Of a DNA stretch of 64,000 bases, positions 1-12,017 are shown piece after piece. The translations under genes were made by a program, and so were the position numbers. Every line of letters begins with the position of its first letter. Within the stretch, counting starts at the first letter, position 1. Source of the DNA: Aquilaria yunnanensis (taxonomy: Eukaryota > Streptophyta > Magnoliopsida > Malvales > Thymelaeaceae); contig CM077599.1 of the NCBI GenBank assembly GCA_039654915.1, positions 7,070,501-7,134,500 of the forward strand, in the 5' to 3' direction. The notes below the pieces were generated by a model. It searched no databases, was not told the origin of the DNA, and saw only the letters and a program-made list of their open reading frames with translations.

Positions 1-286
1 GCAGAAGAAACATGATATTACATAGGGGAGATCAATTGACTGAGGGGGGCATATTAGGCGAGATTCAAGCTGTCTTTCATTTGGATAATGAGTAGATGCT
101 CAAAATTGAAATGCACTTGGGTACACTGGATTTGTAACCTCAAATTTGAGATCTCAAATAGGTTGCAAATGTTGACATTAGTATTGGGTTAGATGATAAG
201 GTTTAGGATTAGCTTCTGTCAGTCTTAAGGTTGGTTTGAGCACCTTGCTCGAGTTGTTCCTTTGCATATTTTTTCCTATATTTTTT

Positions 287-1922
287 GGCCTAAAGCCCCT
301 TTTGCCCCATGAAATTTAGAAATTTGGACGTTTTACCCCCTAAATTTTGACTCGGGTTGACTCGCTTCTCAAACTTTGTAATTTGTTATCTTTTACCCCT
401 CTTCCCAATTTAAAGAAGCATGTACATGCATTCACGTGCAAGAATTTTTTTTTTTATGAAAATGACTCTTTGCATTTTAGGAGGACCGAAATGAAAAGAA
501 AAGGGAAGAACAAGGATTAGTTGACTATTTTTCCACTTAAACTCAAACTTCACTAGTTATTCTGAGTGTTTGGTGTGAAACGTGAACATTTAGTACCAAT
601 AAAAGAAGAACCATAATTGTAGAATTTGCTTGAGGTGGGAATGTGTCATCAATCAATTCCAAAAAATAAACACTTATTTTCCTATACACAAAAAAAAAAG
701 CCATGGTGATATATGTTCCTAATTGTGGAACAATATGAACAATAACATCCAGCAAAAGTTGCTCCAGTACAAGACAATTGCAATTTCTGTCAAACTTGTG
801 GGCGCCATTCATACTTCATTTCTTGTTAGCAAGTATCTTTTTATATTCACTATGATGAGTATATAAGAATTTATGGAACAAAAATTAGGGACAAGTGAAA
901 AAACCGTAATTAAATCAAAACTGATAAAGGACTATTAACAATTGCAGGCGTCCTATTAAAATTAGGAATAAGTGCAGAAATGGCAAAGCTTGAAAGTTGG
1001 TTGATTTTGCTTTACCAGTTAGAACTAGGATATTGAATAAGCAAGTAACTATATGTCATGATGGCTTGTTAACATGAATCAGAAAGGTAAGAAACTGATG
1101 CTCTATTCTTCCCATAAAAAAACATACATTTTGACAAAAGATTACTTGGAGTTTAACTGATACATATATTGCTTCAAATTTGGCCTTATTTTGTCAGAGA
1201 TTGGAATTGATATATTAGAACTCATGAGCAAAATCTTAAACTGTTACTCATATGCGAGGGTGAAATTAATTGTTGCTTAGAAAACAATCTTCCTAATCTT
1301 CCCAAGAATAATCAAATCTTGAGCAAAATATTCTAAAAATTCTACACTTTTAAACCGTATACCCAAAAAACAATGTGCATTGATTAAAATAATCTAAAAT
1401 TTCTAAAAACTTATTGAAGAACAAATGGTGAACAATCTGCACTGCCCAAACAAATTTTTAAAAACTGTACGCCCAACCATCTCTTATCATAGACCGGCTA
1501 CTGAAATTGTGCAACAGGGAATTAATGAACCAACAAAACCAAATCAAAACGGGCAAACAACTGCAAATCTTGAAATTGTGCTCATCTTGAATATTTTATA
1601 ATGATGTCTAGGGCAAATAGTCAACTATGTCTGTTCTTCGAAACACCTCTTGTTTATGTTTAAAACGGCACAAATTTGGTTTAAAAGTCATAAAATGGTT
1701 TACTTAGTCCTTCATCTATTCTTTTATGTTCATTACAGTCCTTATATTAGTTGAACAAATATTTCCGTCACAGAAGACAGGCACGTGACAGCATGTGCAT
1801 TATTAAACAAGGAAGAGGGGCTAAAACGTCCCAAATTGCAAAATTTGAGAGGCAAATGAAATGGAGTCAAGGTTATGAGGTAAAGTATGAGTTGATAAAA
1901 TTTTGAGGCAAAAGGGGAGGCC
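287..1922. mobile_element. Non-autonomous long-TIR (Mutator-like) element
   Basis: About 160 bp at the left end (from GGCCTAAAGCCCC) is repeated, inverted and diverged, at the right end (to AGGGGAGGCC). The flanks carry a 10-bp near-duplication, TATATTTTTT (277-286) and TTTATTTTTT (1923-1932), one mismatch. Long TIRs with a 9-11 bp target duplication are the Mutator pattern. The interior (about 460-1770) is AT-rich with no recognisable coding sequence, so the element cannot move by itself. The family assignment is inferred from structure only. Confidence 0.7.
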
Positions 1923-1932
1923 TTTATTTTTT

Positions 1933-2944
1933 AATATATTTGCTGCTATTTTTTAAAGAAAAAGAAAAAGAAAAACAGTTTATGTGCTAACTCAATTTTC
2001 TCACGAGACTACTAGGAACCGATATGCAATGCTTTCTAAAATTTTAGGACCAATGTACAATGAAATAAAATGTTGAGGATCGATTTGTGATGATAATATA
2101 AATGTTGGACCAATTTTATAATTTACGCCACCAAAGTCTATAAGGGGAGATAAATGGTAAGGAAATAGTAGTAACAACTAACAATGATATGATTAAACAA
2201 CATGAAGTTGCTCATTGTATCCGTCCAACCAAAGAGAAGCCAAGAGAACAGATTACTTGTCGCAACACCAAAGAATATTGTTTCCGAATTTTTGATGGGA
2301 CATCGGACATGGATCAGAGAAAAACATTGAACCAAGACTAATTAGCGTGTGAAGTTGTGAACTACATAAAATTACGCAATGAGAATTCCATATATCGTAT
2401 TGATTAGAAAAACTTCATATTAATTAATTAGATCCATACATTCATTTGAACTGGATTCCGATGAAGTGATCAATACGTGGGGCTGGATTTTGATGAAGTG
2501 TGTTAAGGTGGACTTGAAAGATCTGAAGATGGAGCAGATTGGGGTGATTATTGTTCAATTTAAACTGAAAAAATCCAAAAAAATAAAATAATTTGAAAAT
2601 ATGATTTGATTAATTCGGAATTTCGATTGAAACTAAATTTTGAAAATTTTAGTTTTGATTCGGTTTAGATTTGGGTTATTGGTTAATTTGATAACCGGAA
2701 AAACCAAAATTTACGTTTGGGCGTGTCGTGTGGTTGTAAATTTGCTTATTTGATTTGGGGCATACACACGTTAGCCCAAATTTACCCCCAACTCTAACCA
2801 ACGCCAACACATTCACTCGTCAATCACCCTCTCTCACACTAATGCCTCATCCACTGACTACTCTTAGCGCCTCGAAAACGAAGTTCCCTTATCTCATTTG
2901 CTCGCTCAACCTGGTGTGCTCGCAGTCGCTAATACGGTATGTAT
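1933..2944. other. Intergenic; truncated hAT-like MITE copy
   Basis: No gene recognised. Around 2545-2720 the sequence resembles the left end of the MITE at 2945-3400 (GGGGTGAT followed by a TTCAATTTAAACTG-type stretch and GGTTAATTTG), so it looks like a broken older copy. The rest is AT-rich and unremarkable. Confidence 0.4.
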
Positions 2945-3400
2945 TAGGGGTGATCAGTATTCGGTTCAAACTGAAAAATTGAAATAATTTTAAATTTTGA
3001 TTCGGTCAATTCGGTAATTTGGTTCAGTTTCGGTTTTAGAATTCGGTTAATTTGGTAACCGAAATTTTTTATACCAAAATTTTTTTTATTTGTTTCATGA
3101 ACAATAATGCTACCAAGTGACTCAAATTAGCTTGGATTCTTATTTTCTTCCTTTCCATGGACAATGAATCTTTTATATTGAATGAAATTTGAAAAGAAAA
3201 ATAATATCTTTATCTCATTTCATCTTTTATATAATTTAACTACCATTTTTTTCGGATAATTCGGTTTGAACCGAACCGAACTGAAATATTTCGGTTTAGT
3301 TTGAATTCGGTTAATTCAGTTTCTTAGCATCCAAAACCGAAAATCGAATAAACCAATTAATTAGGTTTAGTTTAAACCGAACAAACTGAATAATCACCTA
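2945..3400. mobile_element. hAT-like MITE
   Basis: The left end TAGGGGTGATCAGTATTCGG and the inverted right end (rc TAGGTGATTATTCAG) form TIRs that continue into a longer inverted repeat built from 'TTCGGTTTAAACC'-type words. The flanks are GTATGTAT and CTATGTGT, 6 of 8 matching, which fits a decayed 8-bp hAT duplication. It is 456 bp with no ORF. The interior repeats of CGGTT/AACCG would fold into a long hairpin. Confidence 0.6.
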
Positions 3401-3757
3401 CTATGTGTGGGGCTGTTTTTATTTTTCATTTCTCTAGTACAAACAGGAACCATGTGGGCTATGGATATGGACCCAGTGTAGGCAAGTTTTTGGGCCAAAT
3501 TTCGAGATGTAACTCCTTTTCTAGGTCCATTTTATTTGTGAAGAAGACTTTAAATGGTAACCAGTGAGGCAGTAAAACGAACCCCAGAATTTCTGAGGTA
3601 ACCATGAAAGCGGACGAACGGGACCAACTAACAAGGCCGGAAAGAACGACCCAGTGGCCCAATATGGAATAACGATATTTTACTTGCATATAAATTATAT
3701 ATATATGAAGTCCCAAATGATAATTTTAAAGGGCTATTATTTTTATTTGTCGGAGCA
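3401..3757. other. Downstream flank of the ANTH gene
   Basis: No coding signal recognised. It probably includes the 3' untranslated region of the minus-strand gene that ends at 3758. Confidence 0.3.
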
Positions 3758-4894
3758 CTAAAAAGTAATTAAATCAGGAATTGTTGGAATTGTTAGAGAA
3801 TTCGATCTAGGCGGCAAATCTACAGGTACAAGCGGTAGAAGGGCTGGAACTGCCAATTCCGAGTCAAAACCTTCGTCTTCGCCAGCACCGGCAGCATTCC
3901 AGTTCGCGTGTTCTGAGAATTCAAGTAAATCCTCCTCGAAAACCTCCCATGTCTCTGTTATTATCGTCTTCAACCTCCCTGCTGATTCAGGCTCCTCTCT
4001 CACAACCACTGCCTTTTCAGAATCGCCCGGTTTCTCCTCCTCCTTTGATCTGCCACTAAGGATTCCTTCCAGCTCTCTACTGTCTTCCTTTGGGACCTCG
4101 GGAACTTCTATCCCTTCTGCATTTACGATCCCAAAATCTTCACAGTGCTCCAAGTATTCAGAGAGCTCTTTGATTTGCACCGCTGCTTTCTGAAGAATCT
4201 GAAGCGCCAGTGCCACCTCGGGCTTCGAACTTGGGTTCACTTTAGAAGCCAGGTTCGCCGTTCCTCTTGAAATCATGCTCTGAATCTCCGAGACCTCGGC
4301 CAGCACATAGTCCATGGCGTCGAGAATCAGCCCCACTCTCATGTTTGCGGCCTTGGGCCGGACCTGAAGCAGCAGATCCAACAGGGTTTGGTGCTTCTGA
4401 AGGTCCACCATCTCCTGGACAACCGACCGATCTTCGCCGTCTTTGAAATCGTACATCACCCGGAGATCCAAGAAGGCGAAATATGCACGAACGAAGAAAT
4501 TGAAGCCCCATGTCTTCTCTAAGCGCGAATGTCCGTCGGTGAAGGTGGACAAATCGAAGTGCAGGCGGCCCAGCTGCTTCGTGGCCGGCGTATTGCAGTG
4601 GAGGACACCGTGAACCAGCATGAGCCCTTTAAGCGCGACGGCCCAACTCCTGGTCTTCTCTATTCGATTGCTGAGAGGGGTAATGAAAGGCGAGAGGTTG
4701 GGTGGGGAGGTTCGGATCCAGGAGAAGACGATTTTGGCGTGCTTGTGATGGAAGCAAAGCTCGCGGTGGCTGGTGGCGCGGATGATGGCAGCCTCCAGTT
4801 GGGGGTTCCGGTGAGGGGTCCGGCGGGAAAGGGTCTTCCGCAGAAGGCTGTTATTGTCTTTGATGGATGCGGCGGCCCTCCTCAACAACCCCAT
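3758..4894 (-). CDS. Putative clathrin assembly protein (ANTH domain, PICALM/AP180-like)
   Basis: Intronless 378-aa gene. The N-terminus MGLLRRAAASIKD, followed by LEAAIIRATSH, the RSWAVALKGLMLVHG stretch and KTWGFNFFVRAYF, is the ANTH fold (about residues 1-250) of the plant family that includes At1g25240 and At1g68110. Known role: ANTH proteins bind phosphoinositides and recruit clathrin at the plasma membrane or trans-Golgi. The tail (about 250-378) is acidic and low-complexity, with a DPPRSNSL-like end; I do not see classical DLL or NPF clathrin/EH-binding arrays. The start is set at the ATG at 4892-4894. A further 16 codons upstream are open, but that extension begins with TTG rather than ATG. 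It lies alone, with no operon-like neighbour; the nearest sequences are transposons. The reading frame is complete and ends in TAG. I am confident of the family but not of a specific orthologue. Confidence 0.92.
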   Translation of the reverse strand: MGLLRRAAASIKDNNSLLRKTLSRRTPHRNPQLEAAIIRATSHRELCFHHKHAKIVFSWIRTSPPNLSPFITPLSNRIEKTRSWAVALKGLMLVHGVLHCNTPATKQLGRLHFDLSTFTDGHSRLEKTWGFNFFVRAYFAFLDLRVMYDFKDGEDRSVVQEMVDLQKHQTLLDLLLQVRPKAANMRVGLILDAMDYVLAEVSEIQSMISRGTANLASKVNPSSKPEVALALQILQKAAVQIKELSEYLEHCEDFGIVNAEGIEVPEVPKEDSRELEGILSGRSKEEEKPGDSEKAVVVREEPESAGRLKTIITETWEVFEEDLLEFSEHANWNAAGAGEDEGFDSELAVPALLPLVPVDLPPRSNSLTIPTIPDLITF

Positions 4895-5750
4895 TCCGGG
4901 TGTGTTGAGAGGCTTCGTCTCGATTGTTGGAGATATTTTCAACTGATGTTTTTATTTCTGTGGTTCTTCTTGTGCTGTACGTGGTTTAGGAGAGGATTGG
5001 AGTTTCATTTGGTAGGGAGAGGGTGTTTTTTTTGTTGTGAATTTGTTCGGTTATTTTCCGGCTGCAAAACAAGAAGAGACAACTAGAAACAGTTTGTTTC
5101 TCTCAATCGATCTCCCGCACAACAGCATTAGCTCCTAACCCAGCTGGGGCTCGCGTGATTTGTTTGCATTGTGTCGTTGCCCCACTGCCTGCTTGTTTCA
5201 ATTCTGTTACGGCCAAGTCTAGAAACGGCTTTTATGATTAATGATAAAGTTTTAAATAATTTGTTAGTGGTTGAGATAATATCATTAAAGCTAAAATCTA
5301 AAATCTAAAATCTATCATTCAATAACTTTTTCAGAACTTTAATATTAATCGTTAATGCTAATGCTAATGCTAGCAAGACCTACATTTCTTAATTTCCTTT
5401 AGTTACCATTACATTAATTACACTACCTATGTATAATTCACCCTCAACCTCTATTTTTCTTCTAAATTTGTCTCCAATTTTTTATAATTCATCTCATTTT
5501 TATCCTTAATTTGAGAAAAAAAAAACTAAATTGATACAAAAACTCAATTTACAGATAAACAAAAATTGATAATTTAAATGATCAATTAATAGTGTTGTAA
5601 TTTTTTAATAATTAGTGAACCATTTAAATTATGAAATTTTCTTCTCTGTGACTCAAGTTTTTATGCCAGTTTTGTCTTACTCACGGCTAGTGACCAATAT
5701 GCCATGTATTATAGAGGTTTATGACTAATTCATAATGAATTGTAGGTAAA
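4895..5750. other. 5' flank of the ANTH gene
   Basis: Contains the probable promoter and 5' leader of the minus-strand ANTH gene. It is T- and C-rich near 4950-5060. I could not pick a convincing TATA box. Beyond about 5220 the sequence is AT-rich intergenic DNA. Confidence 0.3.
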
Positions 5751-5769
5751 TAACCCATTTATAAATATG

Positions 5770-6810
5770 ACAATTGGGTGGGTTGGGTTGGATTTGGGTC
5801 AAGTCATTCAGGTTTGGGTTTAGTCGGGTTAACATCGATTCGAGTTCAAGTTGGGTTGTTTGGGTTCAGGTTGATTTCAGGTTGGAGTTGGGTTCGGGTT
5901 TAATTTAAGTCGTGTTCAGTTTTAGGTAACTTCATGTTGGATTTCTTAGGTTTCGGGTCAAATTAGGGTTAATATTCGAATCTAATGAGGTTATTGGTAT
6001 ATAAGTTGGAATAACTTGATTAATTCAATTTTTCATTTAGATTTGCTAAAGTTTAAATTAACAAATTTAGTTTTTGATGCAAATATTTGAAAAGTTTAGA
6101 GACTCATATTGCAGTTTTATGAGTGACTAAAATGAAAATTTCTAAATTTAGATATCTCATAACTAAAAAATTACTAGGCATAAAAAATAATCTAAAAAAT
6201 TTAATTTAACTAGATATAAATATATTAATGTACAATTATTTTAATAAAATACCTAATTTAAAACTTTACAAATTCGATTCATGAAACTATAAACTTGGTC
6301 ATTTTTAGAGTTTAAGTTCAATGTAGGCAAAATAGAATAGGTTTAGTGTGAATTAAAGGCTTTTAAAAATTTTTAGGTAAAATTGAAAATTTTGAGACAA
6401 ATCTCTCAACTCTTGAGAGTTTGAGGTAAATCCGGTAATTTTATGAGGTAAAATCTGATGATCTCATAAAGTCTTGGCCTAATTTAACAAATCCCAGAAG
6501 ACGGGTCTTGTTGGGTTTCTACTCAAGTCTTTTTGGGTTTAAGTCAGGTCAGTCTTGGGTTTGAGTCATTTCTAGTTTTGGTTATTTCGGGTTCGGGCCA
6601 ATCCGAGTTTAGTCCAATTTGGGTTCAGGTTATTCTGGATTCGAGAATTTCAGGTTTTAGGTTTTTTCGGGTCTTACTTTAATCGGGTTTGAGTTCAAGT
6701 TGGGTTGGATACAGCCAGGTTCGGGTCCTTGATTTTTTTAGTCAAATCAGGACATGTCAAGTTTGGATTCGGGTGGGCCAGTCTAGGTTTTTGGGTCAGG
6801 TCAAATTTTG
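5770..6810. repeat. Degenerate GGGTT-rich tract in two blocks
   Basis: Positions 5770-5980 and 6495-6810 consist of imperfect words such as GGGTTCGGGTT, GGGTTTGAGTCA and AGTTGGGTTGG, strongly G+T on the plus strand. The blocks are separated by about 500 bp of AT-rich sequence (5990-6490), which contains TIR-like 'GGTAAAATCTGATGA' wording but has no clear ends. It reads as a decayed minisatellite. It is not a telomere tract, because there is no regular TTTAGGG. Confidence 0.5.
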
Positions 6811-9402
6811 CCATTCTTGTTCCATCTGCAATGATAAATTAAAGATTTGGGATCAATGGTGCTATTTTTTTAGCTTTTTTTTTCATTTTTGAAATGTAAT
6901 TCTGTCTTTATCCGAATATTTTTTGCAAATCTCCCAAGCAATTGGTAATGATACTTTTACAAGTTTGTTATATACTTGTACAATATTATAGTTTAAGAAA
7001 TACTAAAATGATGTTTAGTTGTGAATTTTTTTTTCTTTAATTTTTTTTTAAGAAAAGTATGAGTGCATGGCTTGTTTTAAGGATATGGAAAGCTTTGTTT
7101 TCTAAATTTTTTAGAGTTTGTGTATTAAAAAGGAAACTTTTATTTTAGATATTCTTTTATCGAATGAATTTTTCAAAAATTAAGAAACGAAAAATTATAC
7201 TTTCTTAAAACAAGTTATGGTGTGGTGATGAAACCAAGTTTTAAGGCACGGGAGGGCTAGGCAGAGACAAGACAAGCAATGACCAAAACTTAGGAGAAAA
7301 TTTATTTAAATAATTATTTATAAAAATTAACTTTTATAAAAAATTATTTAAAATGCTTACTTTTTATTGTAAATTCATCCCTAAGTTCTCAACTATTGTA
7401 TGTTTGTCTCAATTCCAATCACTAATAACATTAACTGTTGGTTAAAGAGTAAATTTGTAATGTTAGACAATGATTGGGACAAATATGTAATAGTTGAGAG
7501 GTTAAGGATAAACTTGAAATGAAAAGTAAAGATTTAGGACTGCTGGTGTTATTTACCTTTTCAATATTCTTCACCAGTTGGGGGGTTGAAATTCACAGTT
7601 AGTTCTTGACTTCTTACAAAATAACCAACTTAATACCTAATATTTACAAACTCTCAAAACTTTTGGGGGTAGCAGCACCCCACTCCTATGTGGCTCCACT
7701 ACTGTTATGGTGGAGACTTGAACTTTTATTGAATAACTTAAAAAACAGAAAAGTTTTACACAATTAAACAAGTTTAAGAAGTTCATAGTCTCTTACCAAA
7801 GATTTATGGCGTTATAAATAAACAATTTAGGCTATATCTAAGAGAGATCAAACAATAAATTAATTAAAGTGTTATCCCTTTTTTTTCCACTTAATTTGTA
7901 CACTAATTAAAACTCTATAATTTAAGGAGCTCAGAAAGTATTTTTAGAATGTTTTTTATTTTTATTATTTTTTTTTAAATTTGGTATGGAAAAAATTCAT
8001 AAAAAATAATTACTTTCTAAAAAAAATTTATTCAACCAATTATTTGACAGACAGAGTATTAGCTTCTAAACAACATTAGTTTAAGATGAAAATTTTAATG
8101 AAATTAAAAGTAACAATTTTTAATGATTTTTAAAATTAGAAAATAACAGAACCTTAAATTTAAATGAATCGTTCACAAATACCTCAAATGATTGTGTGCA
8201 AATATATGATGATATGTCAATATCGGACATGTACTGCAGATAAGCCCGTTGAGATTATTAAAACAAAATGGAGGAATCATATCAAAGATCAAGCCCATGT
8301 GACATGTTTGCGGTGGAGGCCCAAATCATGGTAGAGGGTGCAGCTAATGGGTAGACCATGTTTTTGTTGTTAAGCATGTTTTGGGCTCAAGTTAACTTCT
8401 ATTTATCATGGTCTGAGAGTAAAGTTTTGTAATATAGGTGCGCTAAAGTTGAAGCAGAAGCAAGAGTTGGAAAGCAATTGATTAAAAATATGTTATACCT
8501 AAGAGCATTTCGAGAGCAGCTTATATAGTTTTCATGTTATGGTAATTTGTCATGGAAATATATGAAATAAGTATTTCAAATTAATATATAAATCAATTCA
8601 AAATAATAATTTAAAATTTTAATATTTATGAATTATCTCTTCTAACCTTAGTTTAAGTGATTGCTTGTTTAAGTTGTTATATAGGGGGACTGAATTGAAA
8701 AGGGGGCAGGTGTTTGATGTTTTTTTTTTATAACCGATCCTAAAGCTGGTTCTTCTTTTTCAAAAAGGAAAAAGAAAGACATGGAGCATGGGCAAGTCAC
8801 AGGAAGCATGGTAGATAGAACAAAGAAATGGGAGAGAGGGACCTCGGGAAACATTTGATTTTCATTGCCATTACGATGGACTTCAATAGTGAGACCTTTG
8901 ACAGCCTCCACCATTACTTCTCCATGTCTATGTTTCACTAAGTAGAGCACTTAGCTACCATTGCATTCACTTTTCATCGGACCAGATTCACTAGAATCCT
9001 CACAAATCAATGAAAATCCGCATTTTTCATGGAAAAATGCATTTCTTGCATGTTTTCTGAAAGAAAAAAAAAATCAAAATCAATGCACAAAATATGAGAA
9101 CATCGGTTGAATTTGGTGAATTGGGGCACCGAGGTTATAACTATAAGTAATATCGAGTTACTTCCAAAATAAGGATAAATTTTTTATATATCCAAAAGCA
9201 AAAAAATCAAGAGTTCAGGGTAAAAGGGATGGCACAACATAATGTGTTGGTGAAACCCACTATTGGGGCATAACAACTACTAAACAAGAGTGAAACTCTC
9301 CATATCCTTGATTGATTGTTGACTTAGGCTTGTCAACGATGGGTGAAGAACCAAATTTCCACCTAAAAGCAGCTAGGATTTGAGTGCACTCAGTCAAGAT
9401 AG
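6811..9402. other. AT-rich intergenic region
   Basis: No gene recognised. An unassigned open frame at 8669-8950 (minus) matches nothing I know. A foldback element lies inside at about 7353-7531. Confidence 0.3.
7353..7531. mobile_element. Short foldback MITE
   Basis: The left arm (TTTTTATTGTAAATTCATCC through CTCAACTATTGTATGTTTGT) is repeated inverted on the right (ACAAATATGTAATAGTTGAG through GAAATGAAAAGTAAA). About 75 bp on each side can pair around a short loop at ATTAACTGTTGGTTAA. No coding sequence and no clear target duplication. Family unknown. Confidence 0.5.
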
Positions 9403-11202
9403 TGTTGACACCCAATTTTGTCCGGGCACTGACTTTTGTCTAAGTTTTAGATTAGGAAAATTAGTTTAGGAGCATTTTGATTCTTATAGGGGCATTTTAG
9501 TCTTTTTTAGGTAATTTTTGATTTTTTGGATCATTTAAGGTAGAGATAGGAATTAATTTAGTTAGGCACTAATTTGGAGTCTTCAAAGTCTTATGGGGTC
9601 AATTTGGGCAAAAAGAAAAAGTTTGGGAGAAAACAGGCGATTTTTAGGAAGTTTTGAGCAAAGTTCAAAGGTTTGGGGCAAATCTGTCAATTTTAGAGAG
9701 TTTGAGCCAAATCTGGCGATTTTAGGGAATTTCAGGAAAAATCTGGGGCTTTTGCAAAGGTTTGGGCTAATCTGACAATTCCTGAAAGTTTTGGGTCAAA
9801 TTGACATTCGTACAGAATTGAGGACAGAATAGGCAGATTGGGAGTTTTATTGGACTGAAACTAGTAATTTCACCAGATTATATCCTAATTGGACTAAACT
9901 TCTTCAAATTTGATTTGGATGAATTTTAAACTCTAAACACAGTGTTAATCACGTTTCAAACCCACACTAGTATAAATATGGTTCAGATTTCGAGAGAAAG
10001 GGGAGGAAATTGGAGGCCCTAAGCTCTAGTCTCGAAAAAAGGAAAAACAGCAGCCTTGAACCCCTGCCTCTCCTCCCTTCTTCCCAGAAAACCTAAACCT
10101 TTTCCCTCTGCCGCCGTCAACCTCTGGTCTCGTCTTTTCCCTTCCCCGTCCACGTTCCTGCCTCCAGCCTCCACTGCCGTTAGCGTCGCCCCCTTTCCGT
10201 CGCCGCTAGCCGCCGTCCGTCGCCGTCGCCGGCCCCAGGCGTGTCCTCCCTCGTCGCGGCGTTATCTCTCGCTCGACGCGTCGCGTCCCGCCGTCGCCCA
10301 CCACTGCCAGCGTCGCCTGCCCAGCCGCTCCAGACGCCGTCGCCTCAGTACCGATACTCCTCCCGCCGCCAGCTGCTCCTCGTCCGACCACCGAAGCGAA
10401 GGACGAGCCCATCGCGACCCGGCGCTCCTGTCGCGACCCGTTTTCAAACCCAGAACCGACCCAACACCATTCACTTTTGGTAAAACCCCTCCTTAACCCT
10501 TCATCTTTTTATTTCATTCATAAAAGTCACTAACGTTCTTCTGTTTTGCAGATCAATAACTGACAGCAAGCTTTTATTTTTTTTATTTTTCTTTGTTTCT
10601 TTTTTTGTTTGTTTGTTTTGGGCACCCATTAAATTTAGTCATTAATTTCACCTAGTATGTTTTTTTTTGTTTATTTTATTTTGTTTTCTTAAATTACCTC
10701 AGTCATCTTTTATTTTTATTAACTAATTTTAGGATTATGCAATTTGGTTTTAGGATCTCATAATGTGTCTTAGAATAAATAATAATTAGTTCTTTAATTG
10801 ATTAGATTTTATTTATTTTTCTCATTATCTAGACATTAGCAAGAAATCAAAAGAAGATATTTATTTTTAGTACTTGACATTTATTTTTCAGGATATTTGT
10901 TCTCGGTGGTTTAATAAAATCCCGAGACATATTGTTTATTCCATATTCGGTTGGTCTGATAAGATCCCCGGTTTGGAATTAAAAATTAAATAAAATCACT
11001 TTAAATCAAATATTAGATCAAGAAATAAATGGTTAGGAAAAGATAAAACTGAACCCCATGGTACCAATTCTCGGGTGTTTTAATAGGGTTATTTTAGCGT
11101 AACCGACTCACGATCTTAGAATCTATCACAGACCATTTTTCAGGTATCCAATCGACCTAGGAAAACTGATTGGTGGCGACTCCTAAAAATCACGCTGCTA
11201 CA
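9403..11202 (+). mobile_element. Solo LTR (Gypsy-type family A), 1.8 kb, TSD GATAG
   Basis: The repeat begins TGTTGACACCCAATTTTG and ends TCACGCTGCTACA, so it has TG...CA ends. It is flanked on both sides by GATAG (9398-9402 and 11203-11207), a perfect 5-bp target duplication. No internal retroelement region is present, so it is the product of LTR-LTR recombination. The GGTGGCGACTCC near the 3' end is a sequence common near the 3' end of plant Ty3/Gypsy LTRs. A GC-rich block at about 10050-10480 contains a 146-codon open frame rich in Pro, Ser and Arg that I do not treat as a gene. A second, inverted copy is at 37060-39105. Confidence 0.85.
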
Positions 11203-11207
11203 GATAG

Positions 11208-11625
11208 TTACATATTGCAATGAGAATCTGGCTCCTACTGCAACTACCCCAAGTAGTTCTTTTTATTTTGGCCTCTAAAGATGAAGAACATTGCGAAATA
11301 AGTTGGACCTCCTGAATCTGAGGCGGGCCATTGGATCTCATCCAAAGCCAAGCAGTTACGCCAAGATTGGAAGTTTTGCACCAGGCCTCATCATCTATGA
11401 GATTTCTTGGTTGTGAGTTTATTATAGATTTTCTAGTGCCCTATAAGTGGCAATATGAATTTTGAGGGATTTGCCAAAAATTTTGAAAATATTGATGGGT
11501 AGTCTTCATTCAGAGCAAGTTGTTGATAATGAATATCTTTCTGACTATAATGGAGGGAGGATGAAAAGAAGTGTTATGAAAAACACATTCATTTCTACCA
11601 AGCCATATAGACAAAAAAGTAGAGA
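11208..11625. other. Intergenic; probable LINE-derived flank
   Basis: No gene seen. It lies directly downstream (minus strand) of the LINE fragment and may be its decayed continuation. Confidence 0.25.
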
Positions 11626-12017
11626 CTAAGTACACATTCTAGTTTGGTTGCTACTTGGTTTGAGCCGAAAGGATATATAAGACCAACTTTGAAATGTCAA
11701 AAAATTACTATGCAATGCCTTGGCACAGAAAGTACCCCAAACCCCAGCAAAGTGATGGCACTCCCAAAAAAGGTGTAGGGCAAATTCATCCACAAGAATG
11801 CATCGTGCATAAATAGGATTGGAAAGGTTGCCATGTTGAGTTCGACTGGTTGCTGTATGCAAGGCATTAAGAAGGCATTTCCACAAAAAAACCTTAAATT
11901 TATTTGAAAATTGAGTCTTACAAATGTTTCATTGACCCGGGGGAGGGTAGCTTGAATTTGAACTAGGGTAGTCTTATCATTATTTTCATATTTAGGGTAA
12001 AAAACTGCACTCATCAA
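11626..12017 (-). pseudogene. LINE (non-LTR retrotransposon) zf-RVT fragment
   Basis: On the minus strand the translation shows a WKCLLNALHTATS stretch, then NPIYARC and DEFALHLFWECHHFAGVWG. This is the layout of the zinc-binding domain that follows reverse transcriptase in plant LINEs: (V/L)W..L.NALPT, P.C..C, E...HLF..C..A..VW. The first cysteine is lost (IYARC), and the two halves lie in different frames with a frameshift near 11885. No reverse transcriptase or endonuclease motifs are present nearby, so only the 3' end survives. Confidence 0.65.

Noticed and set aside
4895..4942. Extending the ANTH protein by 16 residues upstream
   Set aside because: The extension begins with TTG. The first ATG in frame is at 4892-4894 and matches the usual family N-terminus.
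4529..5086. 185-codon open frame on the plus strand
   Set aside because: It lies antisense to the ANTH gene and its translation has no family. It is a shadow of the real gene.
10056..10496. 146-codon Pro/Ser/Arg-rich open frame as a gene
   Set aside because: It lies inside a solo LTR, has open frames on several strands because of GC composition, and shows no domain.
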